Below, piece by piece: positions 5,943 to 13,043 of a stretch of 20,011 bases of DNA. Position numbers and translations under genes: made by a program. Origin of the DNA: JBBSHJ01 sp038253135 (GTDB lineage: Bacteria; Actinomycetota; Actinomycetes; Mycobacteriales; QHCD01); contig JBBSHJ010000059.1 in assembly GCA_038253135.1 (NCBI GenBank), forward strand, positions 1 to 20,011. Direction: 5' to 3'. Numbering within the stretch: position 1 is the first letter of the stretch; each line of letters begins with the position of its first letter. A model generated the notes under the pieces. The model did not search any database. It had not been told where the DNA came from and was given only the letters and a program-made list of their open reading frames with translations.

Positions 5943-8147
5943 ATGACGACGCTCGAGTCCACCCTGACGACGACGATCGGCGTGCGGCACGCCAAGACGG
6001 CCGAGGGCGCGATCGGCGCCGTGACGGTCGGCGACCTCGTCCGGCACCTGCCGTTCCGGTGGGTCGAGCGGGGCCAGCTCACCGAGATCGGGGAGTTCGC
6101 CGAGGGTGAGCAGGTCACGGTCGTCGCGCGGATCCAGCGGGTCGAACTGCGCCCGCTCGCCCCGCGCGCGGGCAGCCGGCGCCGGCGCTCGATCCTGTCG
6201 GTGGAGGTCGGCGATGGCCGCAACGTGCTGTCCCTGAAGTTCTTCAACCAGCCCTTTCGGGAGCGCGATCTGACCGTCGGCCGCGAGGGGATCTTCGCCG
6301 GGCAGATCAAGGTCTTCAACCGCACCGTCGAGCTGGCCAACCCCGACTACGAGCTCTTCGACGAGACCGCGGACGGGCCGAAGGATCAGACGGCGGACGA
6401 GTTCGCCGGCGGGCTGATCCCGGTCTATCCGGGCGAGCAAAAGATGGCCATGGGCAAGATGCGACGGGCGATCTCCGACTGCCTGCACAAGCTCGGCCCG
6501 TTGCCCGACTCCCTCCCGGCCGAGCTCCGCGCCCGCCGCGGCCTGGACGGGTACGACGCCGCGCTGCGCACCATCCATCGACCGCCCGACTGGGAGGCGG
6601 CCTACTCCGCGCGCCGGCGGATGAAATGGGACGAGGCGCTCACCCTGCAGCTGCTGCTCGCCCAGCGCCGGCACGCCGCGGCGGCCTTTCCCACCACGGC
6701 CCGTCCGGTGCGCTCGGGGGGCCTGCTCGACGCCTTCGACGCGCAGCTCCCATTCACCCTCACCGACGGCCAGCGCGAAGTCGGCGCCGAGATCGCGGCC
6801 GAGGTCGCCCGCACCGAACCCATGCACCGCCTGCTGCAGGGCGAGGTGGGCAGCGGCAAGACCGTGGTCGCCGTTCGGGCGATGCTGCAGGTCGTCGATT
6901 CCGGGGGGCAGGCCGCGCTGCTGGCGCCGACCGAGGTGCTCGCGGCCCAGCACGCTCGCTCCATCGCAAGCCTGCTCGGACCGCTCGGTCGCGCCGGCGA
7001 GCTCGGCGGAGCCGACGCCGCCACCCGCGTCACCCTGCTCACCGGATCGCAGTCGGCCGCCGAGCGGCGCCGGGCGCTCGCCGTGGCGGCCCACGGCACG
7101 TCGGGCATCGTGGTCGGCACGCACGCCCTGATCCAGGAGACGGTCGCCTTCGCCGACCTCGGACTGGTCGTCGTCGACGAGCAGCACCGGTTCGGCGTCG
7201 AGCAACGCGATGCGCTGCGGGGCAAGGCGGACAAGCCACCGCACGTCCTGGTTATGACCGCGACACCGATCCCGCGCACCGTCGCGATGACCGTCTTCGG
7301 CGACCTCGAGACCTCCTCCCTGCGCGAGCTTCCCGCCGGCCGCTCCCCGATTGCCACGACCGTCGTACCAGCGGGCAAGGAGCATTGGATGGACCGCGTC
7401 TGGTCCCGCGTGCGGGAGGAGGTCGAGGCGGGCCACCGCGCGTACGTCGTCTGTGCCCGGATCGGTGACGGCGGCAAGGACGAGGACCGGCCCGACGCCG
7501 ACGGCATTCCCGCGGAGGAACGCGACGACAAGCGCCCGGTCCAGGCGGTGATCGAGACGCTTCCGATGCTCGCGGACGGCCCGCTCGTCGGGCTGCGGAT
7601 CGCGGCGCTGCACGGCCGGATGCCCGCGGAGGAGAAGGAAATCGTGATGCGCCGGTTCGGCGACGGCGACCTCGACGTCATGGTCGCGACCACGGTGATC
7701 GAGGTCGGCGTCGACGTGCCGGCCGCCACGGTCATGGTCGTGCTGGATGCTGACCGCTTCGGCATCTCGCAGCTGCACCAGCTCCGCGGCCGGGTCGGCC
7801 GTGGCAGGGCGCCGGGCCTGTGCCTGCTGGTGACCGGTGCCGCCGACGCTTCGCCGGCGCGCGAGCGTCTGGAGGCGGTCGCGGCAACGACCGACGGGTT
7901 CGAGCTTTCCCGGGCCGACCTCCGGATTCGCCGCGAAGGCGACGTGCTGGGCGCCAACCAGTCGGGCGCGCGCCGCACGCTGCGGCTGCTGTCACTGCAG
8001 CATGACGAGAAGATCATCGTCGAGGCCCGCGCCGAGGCGAGCGACATCATCGCCGCCGACCCCGGGCTCACCGGATCGCCGCTGCTCGCCGCCCAGGTCG
8101 CCGGCTACGCCGACGAGGAGAAGGCCGGCTTCCTGGAGAAGACGTGA
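5943..8147 (+). CDS. recG: ATP-dependent DNA helicase RecG
   Basis: RecG is a superfamily 2 double-strand DNA translocase that regresses stalled replication forks and processes branched recombination intermediates. The 734-residue length is normal. An N-terminal wedge/OB-fold region (about residues 20-170) precedes the helicase core. Motif I GEVGSGKT is at 300-307, motif II DEQH at 412-415, and motif III TATPIPRT follows shortly after. The C-terminal lobe has AALHGRMPAEEKE, ATTVIEVGVDVP and the QLHQLRGRVGRG motif VI, then the RecG-type tail. ATG 5943 matches the expected N-terminus; the upstream frame remains open but is poorly composed. The stop at 8145-8147 is a GTGA junction that begins the mini-ORF chain leading to rsmD. 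Confidence 0.96.
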   Translation: MTTLESTLTTTIGVRHAKTAEGAIGAVTVGDLVRHLPFRWVERGQLTEIGEFAEGEQVTVVARIQRVELRPLAPRAGSRRRRSILSVEVGDGRNVLSLKFFNQPFRERDLTVGREGIFAGQIKVFNRTVELANPDYELFDETADGPKDQTADEFAGGLIPVYPGEQKMAMGKMRRAISDCLHKLGPLPDSLPAELRARRGLDGYDAALRTIHRPPDWEAAYSARRRMKWDEALTLQLLLAQRRHAAAAFPTTARPVRSGGLLDAFDAQLPFTLTDGQREVGAEIAAEVARTEPMHRLLQGEVGSGKTVVAVRAMLQVVDSGGQAALLAPTEVLAAQHARSIASLLGPLGRAGELGGADAATRVTLLTGSQSAAERRRALAVAAHGTSGIVVGTHALIQETVAFADLGLVVVDEQHRFGVEQRDALRGKADKPPHVLVMTATPIPRTVAMTVFGDLETSSLRELPAGRSPIATTVVPAGKEHWMDRVWSRVREEVEAGHRAYVVCARIGDGGKDEDRPDADGIPAEERDDKRPVQAVIETLPMLADGPLVGLRIAALHGRMPAEEKEIVMRRFGDGDLDVMVATTVIEVGVDVPAATVMVVLDADRFGISQLHQLRGRVGRGRAPGLCLLVTGAADASPARERLEAVAATTDGFELSRADLRIRREGDVLGANQSGARRTLRLLSLQHDEKIIVEARAEASDIIAADPGLTGSPLLAAQVAGYADEEKAGFLEKT

Positions 8148-8217
8148 CCCGGCCCAGATGACCAGGCCCAGATGACCAGGCCCAGATGACCAGGCCCAGA
8201 TGACCAGGCCCAGATGA
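8144..8217 (+). promoter_or_regulatory. Chain of overlapping mini-ORFs coupling recG to rsmD
   Basis: The recG TGA overlaps GTG 8144. That GTG opens a six-codon ORF, VTRPR-stop, whose TGA (8159-8161) overlaps ATG 8158. Four MTRPR-stop ORFs follow (from 8158, 8172, 8186 and 8200), each TGA overlapping the next ATG. The final overlap opens rsmD at 8214. Because the unit is 3n+2 bases long, every repeat recreates the same four-base NTGA overlap. The reading frames are read directly; use as a termination-reinitiation relay is inferred. Confidence 0.5.
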
Positions 8218-8222
8218 CCAGG
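8153..8222 (+). repeat. Five perfect 14-bp tandem repeats at the recG-rsmD junction
   Basis: The unit CCCAGATGACCAGG occurs five times head to tail with no mismatch. A diverged half-copy (GTGACCCGG) precedes it and contains the recG stop codon. Each unit supplies an ATGA, so starts recur at 8158, 8172, 8186, 8200 and 8214, the last being the rsmD start. Each unit also supplies a CAGG placed five bases before the next ATG as a weak ribosome-binding site. Confidence 0.97.
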
Positions 8223-8765
8223 ATTGTGGGCGGTACGGCGGGCGGCCGGCGGATCGAGGTCCCGTCCGGCGAGGCGACCCGGCCTACCTCCGACCGGGCC
8301 CGTGAAGGTCTTTTCAACACGCTCGACGGCCTGCTCGAGATCGCGCGCATCGCGGTGCTCGACCTCTACGCCGGCTCGGGTGCCCTCGGCCTGGAAGCGC
8401 TCTCCCGGGGGGCGTCCATCGCGATCTTCGTCGAGTCGTCCCGACGGGCGGCGGCGGCGATCTCGGCCAATCTTGCCGCGCTCGGCATGACCGGCGAGAT
8501 CCGGCGGGAACCCGCGAAAACGGCCCTGCGCCGCCCGCCCGCGCGGCCCGTCCGTCTCGTCCTCGCCGACCCGCCCTACGCCGTGACCGCCGGCGAGCTG
8601 AGCGCGGTCCTCACCCAGCTCCTCGACGGCTGGCTCGACGACGACGCGGTGCTGGTGGTCGAGCGATCCGCCCGCGACCCGGAATGGACGTGGCCGGCAG
8701 GCATCAAGGCGCTCAAGTCGCGGACCTATGGCGAGGCGGCTCTTTGGTACGGTCGCCGACCGTGA
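8214..8765 (+). CDS. rsmD: 16S rRNA (guanine(966)-N(2))-methyltransferase RsmD
   Basis: RsmD transfers a methyl group from AdoMet to the N2 of G966 in helix 31 of 16S rRNA during small-subunit assembly. The 183-residue protein has the family N-terminus RIVGGTAGGRRIEVP, the RPTSDRAREGLFNTL segment, AdoMet motif I LDLYAGSGALGLEALSRGA at about residues 48-66, and the catalytic DPPY of N2-guanine methyltransferases near 120. The C-terminus KSRTYGEAALWYGRR is also typical. ATG 8214 is the last ATG of the five-copy repeat; only this one is in frame. The TGA overlaps the coaD GTG (GTGA), so recG, rsmD and coaD appear translationally linked. Confidence 0.93.
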   Translation: MTRIVGGTAGGRRIEVPSGEATRPTSDRAREGLFNTLDGLLEIARIAVLDLYAGSGALGLEALSRGASIAIFVESSRRAAAAISANLAALGMTGEIRREPAKTALRRPPARPVRLVLADPPYAVTAGELSAVLTQLLDGWLDDDAVLVVERSARDPEWTWPAGIKALKSRTYGEAALWYGRRP

Positions 8766-9244
8766 GACGCGCCTGCTATCCCGGCTCCTTCGACCCGGTC
8801 ACCAACGGGCATCTCGACCTCATCGTCCGGGCCAGCAGGCTCTATGACGAGCTGATCGTCGCGGTGGGAGTCAACCAGGCCAAGAGCCACCTGTTCAGCG
8901 CCGACGAGCGCCAGGAGATGCTGGCGAGCGTGACGGCGGACCTGCCCAACGTCACCGTCGATCGGTTCCGTGGCCTGACCGCCCATTACTGCCGCACCCA
9001 CGACCTGCCGGTGATCATCAAGGGTCTGCGCGCCGTCAGCGACTTCGACAACGAGCTGCAGATGGCGCAGATGAACCACGGCCTGGCCGGCATCGAGACG
9101 ATCTTCATCGCCACCAACAACCTCTACAGCTTCCTGTCCTCCAGCCTGGTCAAGGAGGTCGCGAAGTACGACGGCGACGTGAGCGGGCTCGTGCCTTCAC
9201 ACGTGTTGGACCGGTTGCGTGTCAAGCTTTCGGGGGGGCAGTAG
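8762..9244 (+). CDS. coaD: Phosphopantetheine adenylyltransferase
   Basis: CoaD catalyses the penultimate step of coenzyme A synthesis, adenylating 4'-phosphopantetheine to dephospho-CoA. At 160 residues it has the standard length. Diagnostic elements are RRACYPGSFDPVTNGHLDLI with the nucleotidyltransferase (H/T)xGH-type motif TNGH, VGVNQAKSHLFSADER, the substrate-binding IIKGLRAVSDFDNELQMAQMN, and SFLSSSLVKEVAKYDGDVSGLVP. The usual FLPTSPEY stretch reads FIATNNLY here. GTG 8762 is chosen because it gives the conserved N-terminus and the GTGA overlap with rsmD; the open frame upstream inside rsmD is not coding. A 54-base gap separates it from the sepIVA-like gene. Confidence 0.95.
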   Translation: MRRACYPGSFDPVTNGHLDLIVRASRLYDELIVAVGVNQAKSHLFSADERQEMLASVTADLPNVTVDRFRGLTAHYCRTHDLPVIIKGLRAVSDFDNELQMAQMNHGLAGIETIFIATNNLYSFLSSSLVKEVAKYDGDVSGLVPSHVLDRLRVKLSGGQ

Positions 9245-9298
9245 CCCGGGTCCCAGCCGACCCGACGATGTTGATACCGCCGAGAGGATGGCACCGCC

Positions 9299-10009
9299 GT
9301 GTACCGCGCCTTCGAATCGCTCGACGAGCTCGTCGAGATCGTCGAGACCGCCCGTGGTCTGCCGATGTCGGGGTCGTGCGTGGTGTCCCGATCCCACGCG
9401 CTCGACCTGCTCGATGACATCCGCGAGGCCTACCCGGAGGAGCTCGTCGACGCCAACGACGTCCTCACGCAGCGCGATGAGATCCTCGGGGAGGCGAAGT
9501 CCGTCGCCGAGTCCGAGCTGTCCCACGCCCGCGACGACGCGACATCGACGATCGCCTCCGCCCAGGACGAGGCCGACCGCACCATGGAAGGCGCCCGCAA
9601 GGAGGCAGAGCGGATCGTGCGTGCCGCCCGCGCCGAGGCCGAGCGCACGGTCGGGGCGGCCAACGCCGAGGCGGAGGCGATCGTGACCTCGGCCCGGGAG
9701 CGGTACGACGAGCACGTCGCCGCCGCCGAGGACGAGCACCACCGGCTGGTCGCCGAGACGACGGTGCACCAGAGCGCGATCGTCCGCGCCGAGCAGATCC
9801 ACGCCGACGCGACCGCGGACGCCGAGAGGATCCGCGCCGAGGCGCACCATGACGCGGACGGGATGCGGCACGAGGTCGAGGACTACGTCGACTCGCGGCT
9901 GGCGGCGTTCGAGGACATGTTGCGAAGCACGCTGCGCACCATCGGGGGCGGCCGTGACCAGTTGCACGGACGGGGCGGCGGCGCGACCCGCTCGGCCGGG
10001 CAGCGCTGA
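9299..10009 (+). CDS. sepIVA: DivIVA-like coiled-coil cell-division protein (SepIVA-like)
   Basis: The 236-residue protein begins with a short conserved domain (YRAFESLDELVEIVETARGLPMSGSCVVSR), then HALDLLDDIREAYPEEL. A long charged coiled coil follows from about residue 60 to 210 (EAKSVAESELSHARD, repeated A-E-A-E-R/A-I-V patterns), ending in a glycine-rich tail. This architecture and the position next to yceD/rpmF/rnc match mycobacterial SepIVA (Rv2927c), an essential divisome and polar-growth factor peripheral to the inner membrane. GTG 9299 starts the conserved domain, with a GAGGA about 11 bases upstream. Low-complexity coiled coil makes distant assignment risky, but the gene order supports it. 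Confidence 0.82.
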   Translation: MYRAFESLDELVEIVETARGLPMSGSCVVSRSHALDLLDDIREAYPEELVDANDVLTQRDEILGEAKSVAESELSHARDDATSTIASAQDEADRTMEGARKEAERIVRAARAEAERTVGAANAEAEAIVTSARERYDEHVAAAEDEHHRLVAETTVHQSAIVRAEQIHADATADAERIRAEAHHDADGMRHEVEDYVDSRLAAFEDMLRSTLRTIGGGRDQLHGRGGGATRSAGQR

Positions 10010-10053
10010 GTCGCCCAATCCGTTCTGATCGGCCCGCGTCGAACCGCCCCGCG

Positions 10054-10082
10054 TCGACGCATCGGGGCACGTCGGCTATTCT
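10054..10082 (+). promoter_or_regulatory. Candidate promoter upstream of yceD / rpmF / rnc
   Basis: A -35-like TCGACG (10054-10059) and a -10 TATTCT (10077-10082) are separated by 17 bases. Transcription would begin near 10089, about 30 bases before the yceD ATG. It lies in the 109-base gap after the sepIVA-like gene, so yceD, rpmF, rnc and mutM could form one unit ending at the terminator near 12822. Confidence 0.45.
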
Positions 10083-10118
10083 GAGCTGTCCACCACCCCC
10101 GTCCACGATGGTTTCCGC

Positions 10119-10718
10119 ATGCCCGCTGCTGCCCTGGCAATCGACCCGCACCGGCCGTTCACGGTCGGTCTGCGGGACATCGGCCGTCGTCCCGGGACGT
10201 CCCGCGAGCTCATCGCCGACCTCGATGCGCCCGGCGACCTCGCCGTGGGGATTCTCGGCGTGCCGGCCGGGGCACCGATCGCGCTCGACCTGACCCTCGA
10301 GTCGGTCGTCGAGGGGATCTGGGTGTCCGGTACGGCGTCCGCGGACCTGGAGGGGGAGTGCGGCCGGTGCCTGGCTCCGGTCCGGCAGCACGTGCAGGCC
10401 GATATCGCAGAGCTGTTCGCCTATGCGGAGTCGACGACGGCGCACTCGGTCACCGACGAGGGAGCCGACGAGGATGACGTGCGGCTGATCACCGACGAGC
10501 AGATCTCCCTCGAGCCGGTGGTGCGTGACGCGCTGCTGATCGAGGCGCCCCTCGCCCCGCTGTGTCGGGAGGACTGCGAGGGCCTGTGCCCGACCTGCGG
10601 GGAACGGCTCGAGGACCTGCCGGACGATCACGCTCACGAAGTGCTCGACCCGCGGTTCGCCGCCCTCGCCGAGACGTTCGGATCGCCAGAGCAGTCCCAG
10701 TCAGACGGGCCAGTGTGA
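10119..10718 (+). CDS. YceD family (DUF177) protein
   Basis: The 199-residue protein belongs to the DUF177/YceD family that accompanies rpmF across bacteria. A role in ribosome or rRNA biology is inferred from this linkage and from reports on the plant homologue in 23S rRNA processing. Visible family features are LTLESVVEGIWVSGTASADLEGECGRCLAP around residues 60-88, an acidic middle, and the C-terminal cysteine cluster CREDCEGLCPTCGERL (about 149-164) followed by DPRFAALAETF. Together with CGRC the cysteines could hold a metal ion. ATG 10119 is preferred; the ATG at 10108 is in another frame. No clear ribosome-binding site is present. Confidence 0.88.
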   Translation: MPAAALAIDPHRPFTVGLRDIGRRPGTSRELIADLDAPGDLAVGILGVPAGAPIALDLTLESVVEGIWVSGTASADLEGECGRCLAPVRQHVQADIAELFAYAESTTAHSVTDEGADEDDVRLITDEQISLEPVVRDALLIEAPLAPLCREDCEGLCPTCGERLEDLPDDHAHEVLDPRFAALAETFGSPEQSQSDGPV

Positions 10719-10771
10719 CCGACACCGACCAGTACCGCAGATGAACGAGCATCCGATAACAAGGAGATGAC

Positions 10772-10948
10772 GTGGCCGTCCCGAAACGGAAGACCTCCCG
10801 GTCGAACACCCGCAGCCGTCGCGCGCACTGGAAGGCGAGCGAGCCGACGCTGGTGACCTGCAGCAACCGCGCCTGCGGGCAGCCGACCCTGCCGCACCGC
10901 GCCTGCCCCACCTGCGGTCAGTACGCCGGGCGTACCGTCTCCTCCTGA
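10772..10948 (+). CDS. rpmF: 50S ribosomal protein L32
   Basis: This short gene encodes 58 residues beginning VAVPKRKTSRSNTRSRRAHWK, the standard bacterial L32 N-terminus. Four cysteines (30, 35, 45 and 48) form a zinc site, CSNRAC...CPTC, with a C-x4-C first pair rather than the common C-x2-C. GTG 10772 follows an AAGGAG ribosome-binding site (10761-10766) by five bases. The ATG at 10767, between them, is out of frame. The gene lies between yceD and rnc as in other actinobacteria. Its final codons and stop contain CCTCCT, complementary to the ribosome-binding site of rnc. Confidence 0.95.
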   Translation: MAVPKRKTSRSNTRSRRAHWKASEPTLVTCSNRACGQPTLPHRACPTCGQYAGRTVSS

Positions 10949-10971
10949 CGTCACGCCGAAGCGCGAGGAGG
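10939..10971 (+). promoter_or_regulatory. Possible hairpin sequestering the rnc ribosome-binding site
   Basis: CCTCCT (10941-10946), which includes the first base of the rpmF stop codon, is complementary to the AGGAGG (10966-10971) of rnc across a 19-base loop. A ribosome finishing rpmF would disrupt this pairing, giving translational coupling of rnc to rpmF. The pairing is only six base pairs. Confidence 0.35.
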
Positions 10972-10976
10972 CTCCG

Positions 10977-11933
10977 ATGGCGCGGACCACCCGGCGTGCA
11001 CCAGCCCCGCCGGCCCGCCTGCCGGCCATGGCCGCCGCCGGGATCGCCACCACCGGCCTTCCCGCACCGCGGGAGTCACTGCTCGAAGCGCTGGACGTCG
11101 AGATCGAGCCGGTGCTGCTCGAGCGAGCTCTGACCCACCGCTCCTACGCCTACGAGAACGGCGGCGTACCGCACAACGAGCGGCTCGAGTTCCTCGGCGA
11201 CGCCGTCCTCGACCTCGTCGTCACCGACGCGCTCTATCGCGATCATCCCGACCTTCCTGAAGGTCAGCTCGCGAAGCTGCGCTCGTCAGTGGTCAACAGC
11301 CGGGCGCTCGCCGGCGTCGCCGCCGACATCGGACCCGGCGGCCTCGGCTCCTACCTGCGGCTGGGTCGCGGTGAGGAAGGCACCGGTGGGCGCGAGAAGT
11401 CCAGCATCCTCGCCGACGCGATGGAGGCGATCCTCGGTGCCGTCTACGTCGACGCCGGTCTGACCGCAGCTACGGAGCTCATTCACCGGCTGTTCGACCC
11501 GCTGCTGCGCGAATCCGCGGTCCTCGGAGCCGGCCTCGACTGGAAGACCAGCCTGCAGGAGCTGGCCGCCGCCATGGCGTTGGGCGGCCCCGACTACGAG
11601 ATCGCCGAGAGCGGCCCGGACCACCAGAAGTCCTTTACCGCGATCGTCCGGCTCGGGGGCAAGGCGTTCGGCGTCGGAGACGGCACCAGCAAGAAGGAGG
11701 CCGAGCAGAAAGCCGCCGGTGTCGCCTGGGCCGCATTGCAGGAGAGCGCCGTCGGAGCAGAGACTCGATCGTTGCGTTCAGAATCGTTGCCAGAATCATT
11801 GCGCCCAGAAACGGTGCGCCCAGAAACGGTGCGCCCAGAAACGGTGCGCCCAGAAACGGTGCGCCCAGAAACGGTGCGCCCAGAAACGCTGGGCGCCGAT
11901 ACAGCTGGCCCGGCGGCGGGCCAGAGCACCTAA
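10977..11933 (+). CDS. rnc: Ribonuclease III with C-terminal RPETV repeat tail
   Basis: RNase III cleaves double-stranded RNA in rRNA and mRNA maturation. The family signature HNERLEFLGDAVLDLVV is at about residues 66-82 and the second metal-binding segment ILADAMEAILGAVYVDAG near 144-161. The double-stranded-RNA-binding domain (DWKTSLQELAA through KEAEQKAAGVAWAAL) spans about 190-255. Start ATG 10977 has AGGAGG five bases upstream; it gives an alanine- and proline-rich N-terminal extension of about 30 residues. The total of 318 residues exceeds the usual 220-260 because of this extension and a tail in which RPETV repeats five times, then RPETL (residues 276-305). The catalytic domains appear intact. 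The stop is two bases before mutM. Confidence 0.95.
   Translation: MARTTRRAPAPPARLPAMAAAGIATTGLPAPRESLLEALDVEIEPVLLERALTHRSYAYENGGVPHNERLEFLGDAVLDLVVTDALYRDHPDLPEGQLAKLRSSVVNSRALAGVAADIGPGGLGSYLRLGRGEEGTGGREKSSILADAMEAILGAVYVDAGLTAATELIHRLFDPLLRESAVLGAGLDWKTSLQELAAAMALGGPDYEIAESGPDHQKSFTAIVRLGGKAFGVGDGTSKKEAEQKAAGVAWAALQESAVGAETRSLRSESLPESLRPETVRPETVRPETVRPETVRPETVRPETLGADTAGPAAGQST
11802..11891 (+). repeat. Six in-frame 15-bp repeats encoding RPETV in the RNase III tail
   Basis: The unit CGCCCAGAAACGGTG repeats five times exactly, then once with CTG in place of GTG. Degenerate relatives precede it from 11772 (TTGCGTTCAGAATCG, TTGCCAGAATCA). The 15-bp period keeps the reading frame. Confidence 0.97.
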
Positions 11934-11935
11934 CC

Positions 11936-12823
11936 GTGCCCGAGCTGCCCGAGGTCGAGGTCGTCCGCCGCGGCCTGGCCCGCTGGGTCGTCGACCGCCC
12001 GATCGCCGGGGTCGACGTCAGCCATCCGCGTGCGGTCCGCCGCCAGGTCGGCGGCGTCGACGCCTTCACTGCGGCCTTGCGGGGCAGGACGATCCGCGCG
12101 GCGCAGCGCCGCGGCAAGTACCTGGTGCTCCCGCTGGACCCGATCACGTCACCCATTCCGCACGGCCCTGGGCCGCAGGCGATTCTCGGGCATCTCGGCA
12201 TGAGCGGACAGCTGCTCGTCGTACCGCCCGAGGCTCCGGACGGTCCGCATCTGCGGGTGCGGTTCCGCTTCGCCGACGAGGGATCGGAGCTCCGCTTCGT
12301 CGACCAGCGCACCTTCGGCGGGCTCGCCGTCGAGCCGGTCGGCCCGGGCGGCGTACCGCTGTCGATCGGGCACATCGCCAGGGACCCACTCGATCCCGCC
12401 TTCGACAATGCCGCCTTCGTGCGCGGGATCCGGCGCCGCCGCACCGGAATCAAGCGCGCGTTGCTTGATCAGTCCCTCGTTGCCGGCATCGGCAACATCT
12501 ACGCCGACGAGGCGCTCTGGCTGGCGCGGTTGCACTGGGCCCGGCCGACCGAGACGCTGACGCGCCCGGTGCTCGCCGACCTGCTCGCCGCGGTCCGGGC
12601 GGTGATGACCGAGGCCCTTGCCGCCGGCGGGACCTCCTTCGACGCGCTGTACGTCGACGTCAACGGCAGCAGCGGGTATTTCGAGCGGTCGCTGGCGGCG
12701 TACGGCCGGGTCGGCAAGCCGTGCCGCCGATGCGGTACGCCGCTGGTGCGCGACGCCTTCATGAACCGGTCCAGCTTCCGGTGTCCGCGCTGCCAGCGGG
12801 TGCCGCGGCGGCCCCGATGGTGA
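11936..12823 (+). CDS. mutM: Formamidopyrimidine-DNA glycosylase
   Basis: MutM (Fpg) removes 8-oxoguanine and other oxidised purines and nicks the abasic site by beta,delta-elimination. The catalytic N-terminus PELPEVEVVRRGL (Pro after the removed initiator, then Glu) is intact, as is RRGKYLV with its conserved lysine. The helix-two-turn-helix region contains LLDQSLVAGIGNIYADEALW. The C-terminal zinc finger CRRC...CPRC carries the conserved NRSSFRC. The 295-residue length is normal. The GTG start lies two bases after the rnc TAA, so it is cotranscribed and probably coupled to rnc. A terminator begins at its stop codon. Confidence 0.96.
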   Translation: MPELPEVEVVRRGLARWVVDRPIAGVDVSHPRAVRRQVGGVDAFTAALRGRTIRAAQRRGKYLVLPLDPITSPIPHGPGPQAILGHLGMSGQLLVVPPEAPDGPHLRVRFRFADEGSELRFVDQRTFGGLAVEPVGPGGVPLSIGHIARDPLDPAFDNAAFVRGIRRRRTGIKRALLDQSLVAGIGNIYADEALWLARLHWARPTETLTRPVLADLLAAVRAVMTEALAAGGTSFDALYVDVNGSSGYFERSLAAYGRVGKPCRRCGTPLVRDAFMNRSSFRCPRCQRVPRRPRW

Positions 12824-12851
12824 TCGCACCGAGAGCGAGCGGTGTGATTTT
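12822..12851 (+). terminator. Rho-independent terminator after mutM
   Basis: A ten-pair stem (5' arm 12822-12831, 3' arm 12840-12849, including two G-U pairs) encloses an eight-base loop, with TTTT at 12848-12851. The stem begins inside the mutM stop codon. It would end the yceD-rpmF-rnc-mutM unit. Confidence 0.6.
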
Positions 12852-12989
12852 GTGCGGATCGCGGATGCGTGTAAGACTGATAACAATTCCGTCGCGACCG
12901 GCCCATGCGGTGCCCTTGCGCGTGCGCGCAGCCGTACCTCTGGACCGGAATGCGCAGCCCGGCGTCTCCTGCGAGCGTCGCGCACAATA
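12852..12989 (+). other. Intergenic region between the mutM terminator and the small coiled-coil gene
   Basis: No gene is seen. A possible promoter is TTGTGC (12850-12855) with TAAGAC after 16 bases. A second, closer -10 candidate AATACT (12986-12991) would start transcription near the first repeated GTG at 12995. Both are weak calls. Confidence 0.35.
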
Positions 12990-13033
12990 CTCAGGTGAAC
13001 ACAGCAATCAGGTGAACACAGCACTCAGGTGAA
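12990..13033 (+). repeat. 17-bp tandem repeat with overlapping GTG mini-ORFs
   Basis: CTCAGGTGAACACAGCA and ATCAGGTGAACACAGCA are followed by a third partial copy, CTCAGGTGAA. GTG codons recur at 12995, 13012 and 13029. The first two open seven-codon ORFs (VNTAIR-stop and VNTALR-stop), whose TGA overlaps the next GTG. The third GTG is in frame with the small coiled-coil gene. This is the same layout as at recG-rsmD, with an unrelated sequence and a 17-base (3n+2) unit. Confidence 0.85.
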
Positions 13034-13043
13034 AGGCCCATCC

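Noticed and set aside
5706..7778. 690-codon minus-strand open frame opposite recG
   Set aside because: It is the antisense shadow of recG, with low-complexity R/A/G/D composition and no family motif.
8153..8222. Direct repeats as a CRISPR array
   Set aside because: The 14-bp units are contiguous with no spacers, and there are no cas genes.
8684..8761. Upstream extension of coaD inside rsmD
   Set aside because: The conserved CoaD N-terminus begins at GTG 8762, which also forms a GTGA overlap.
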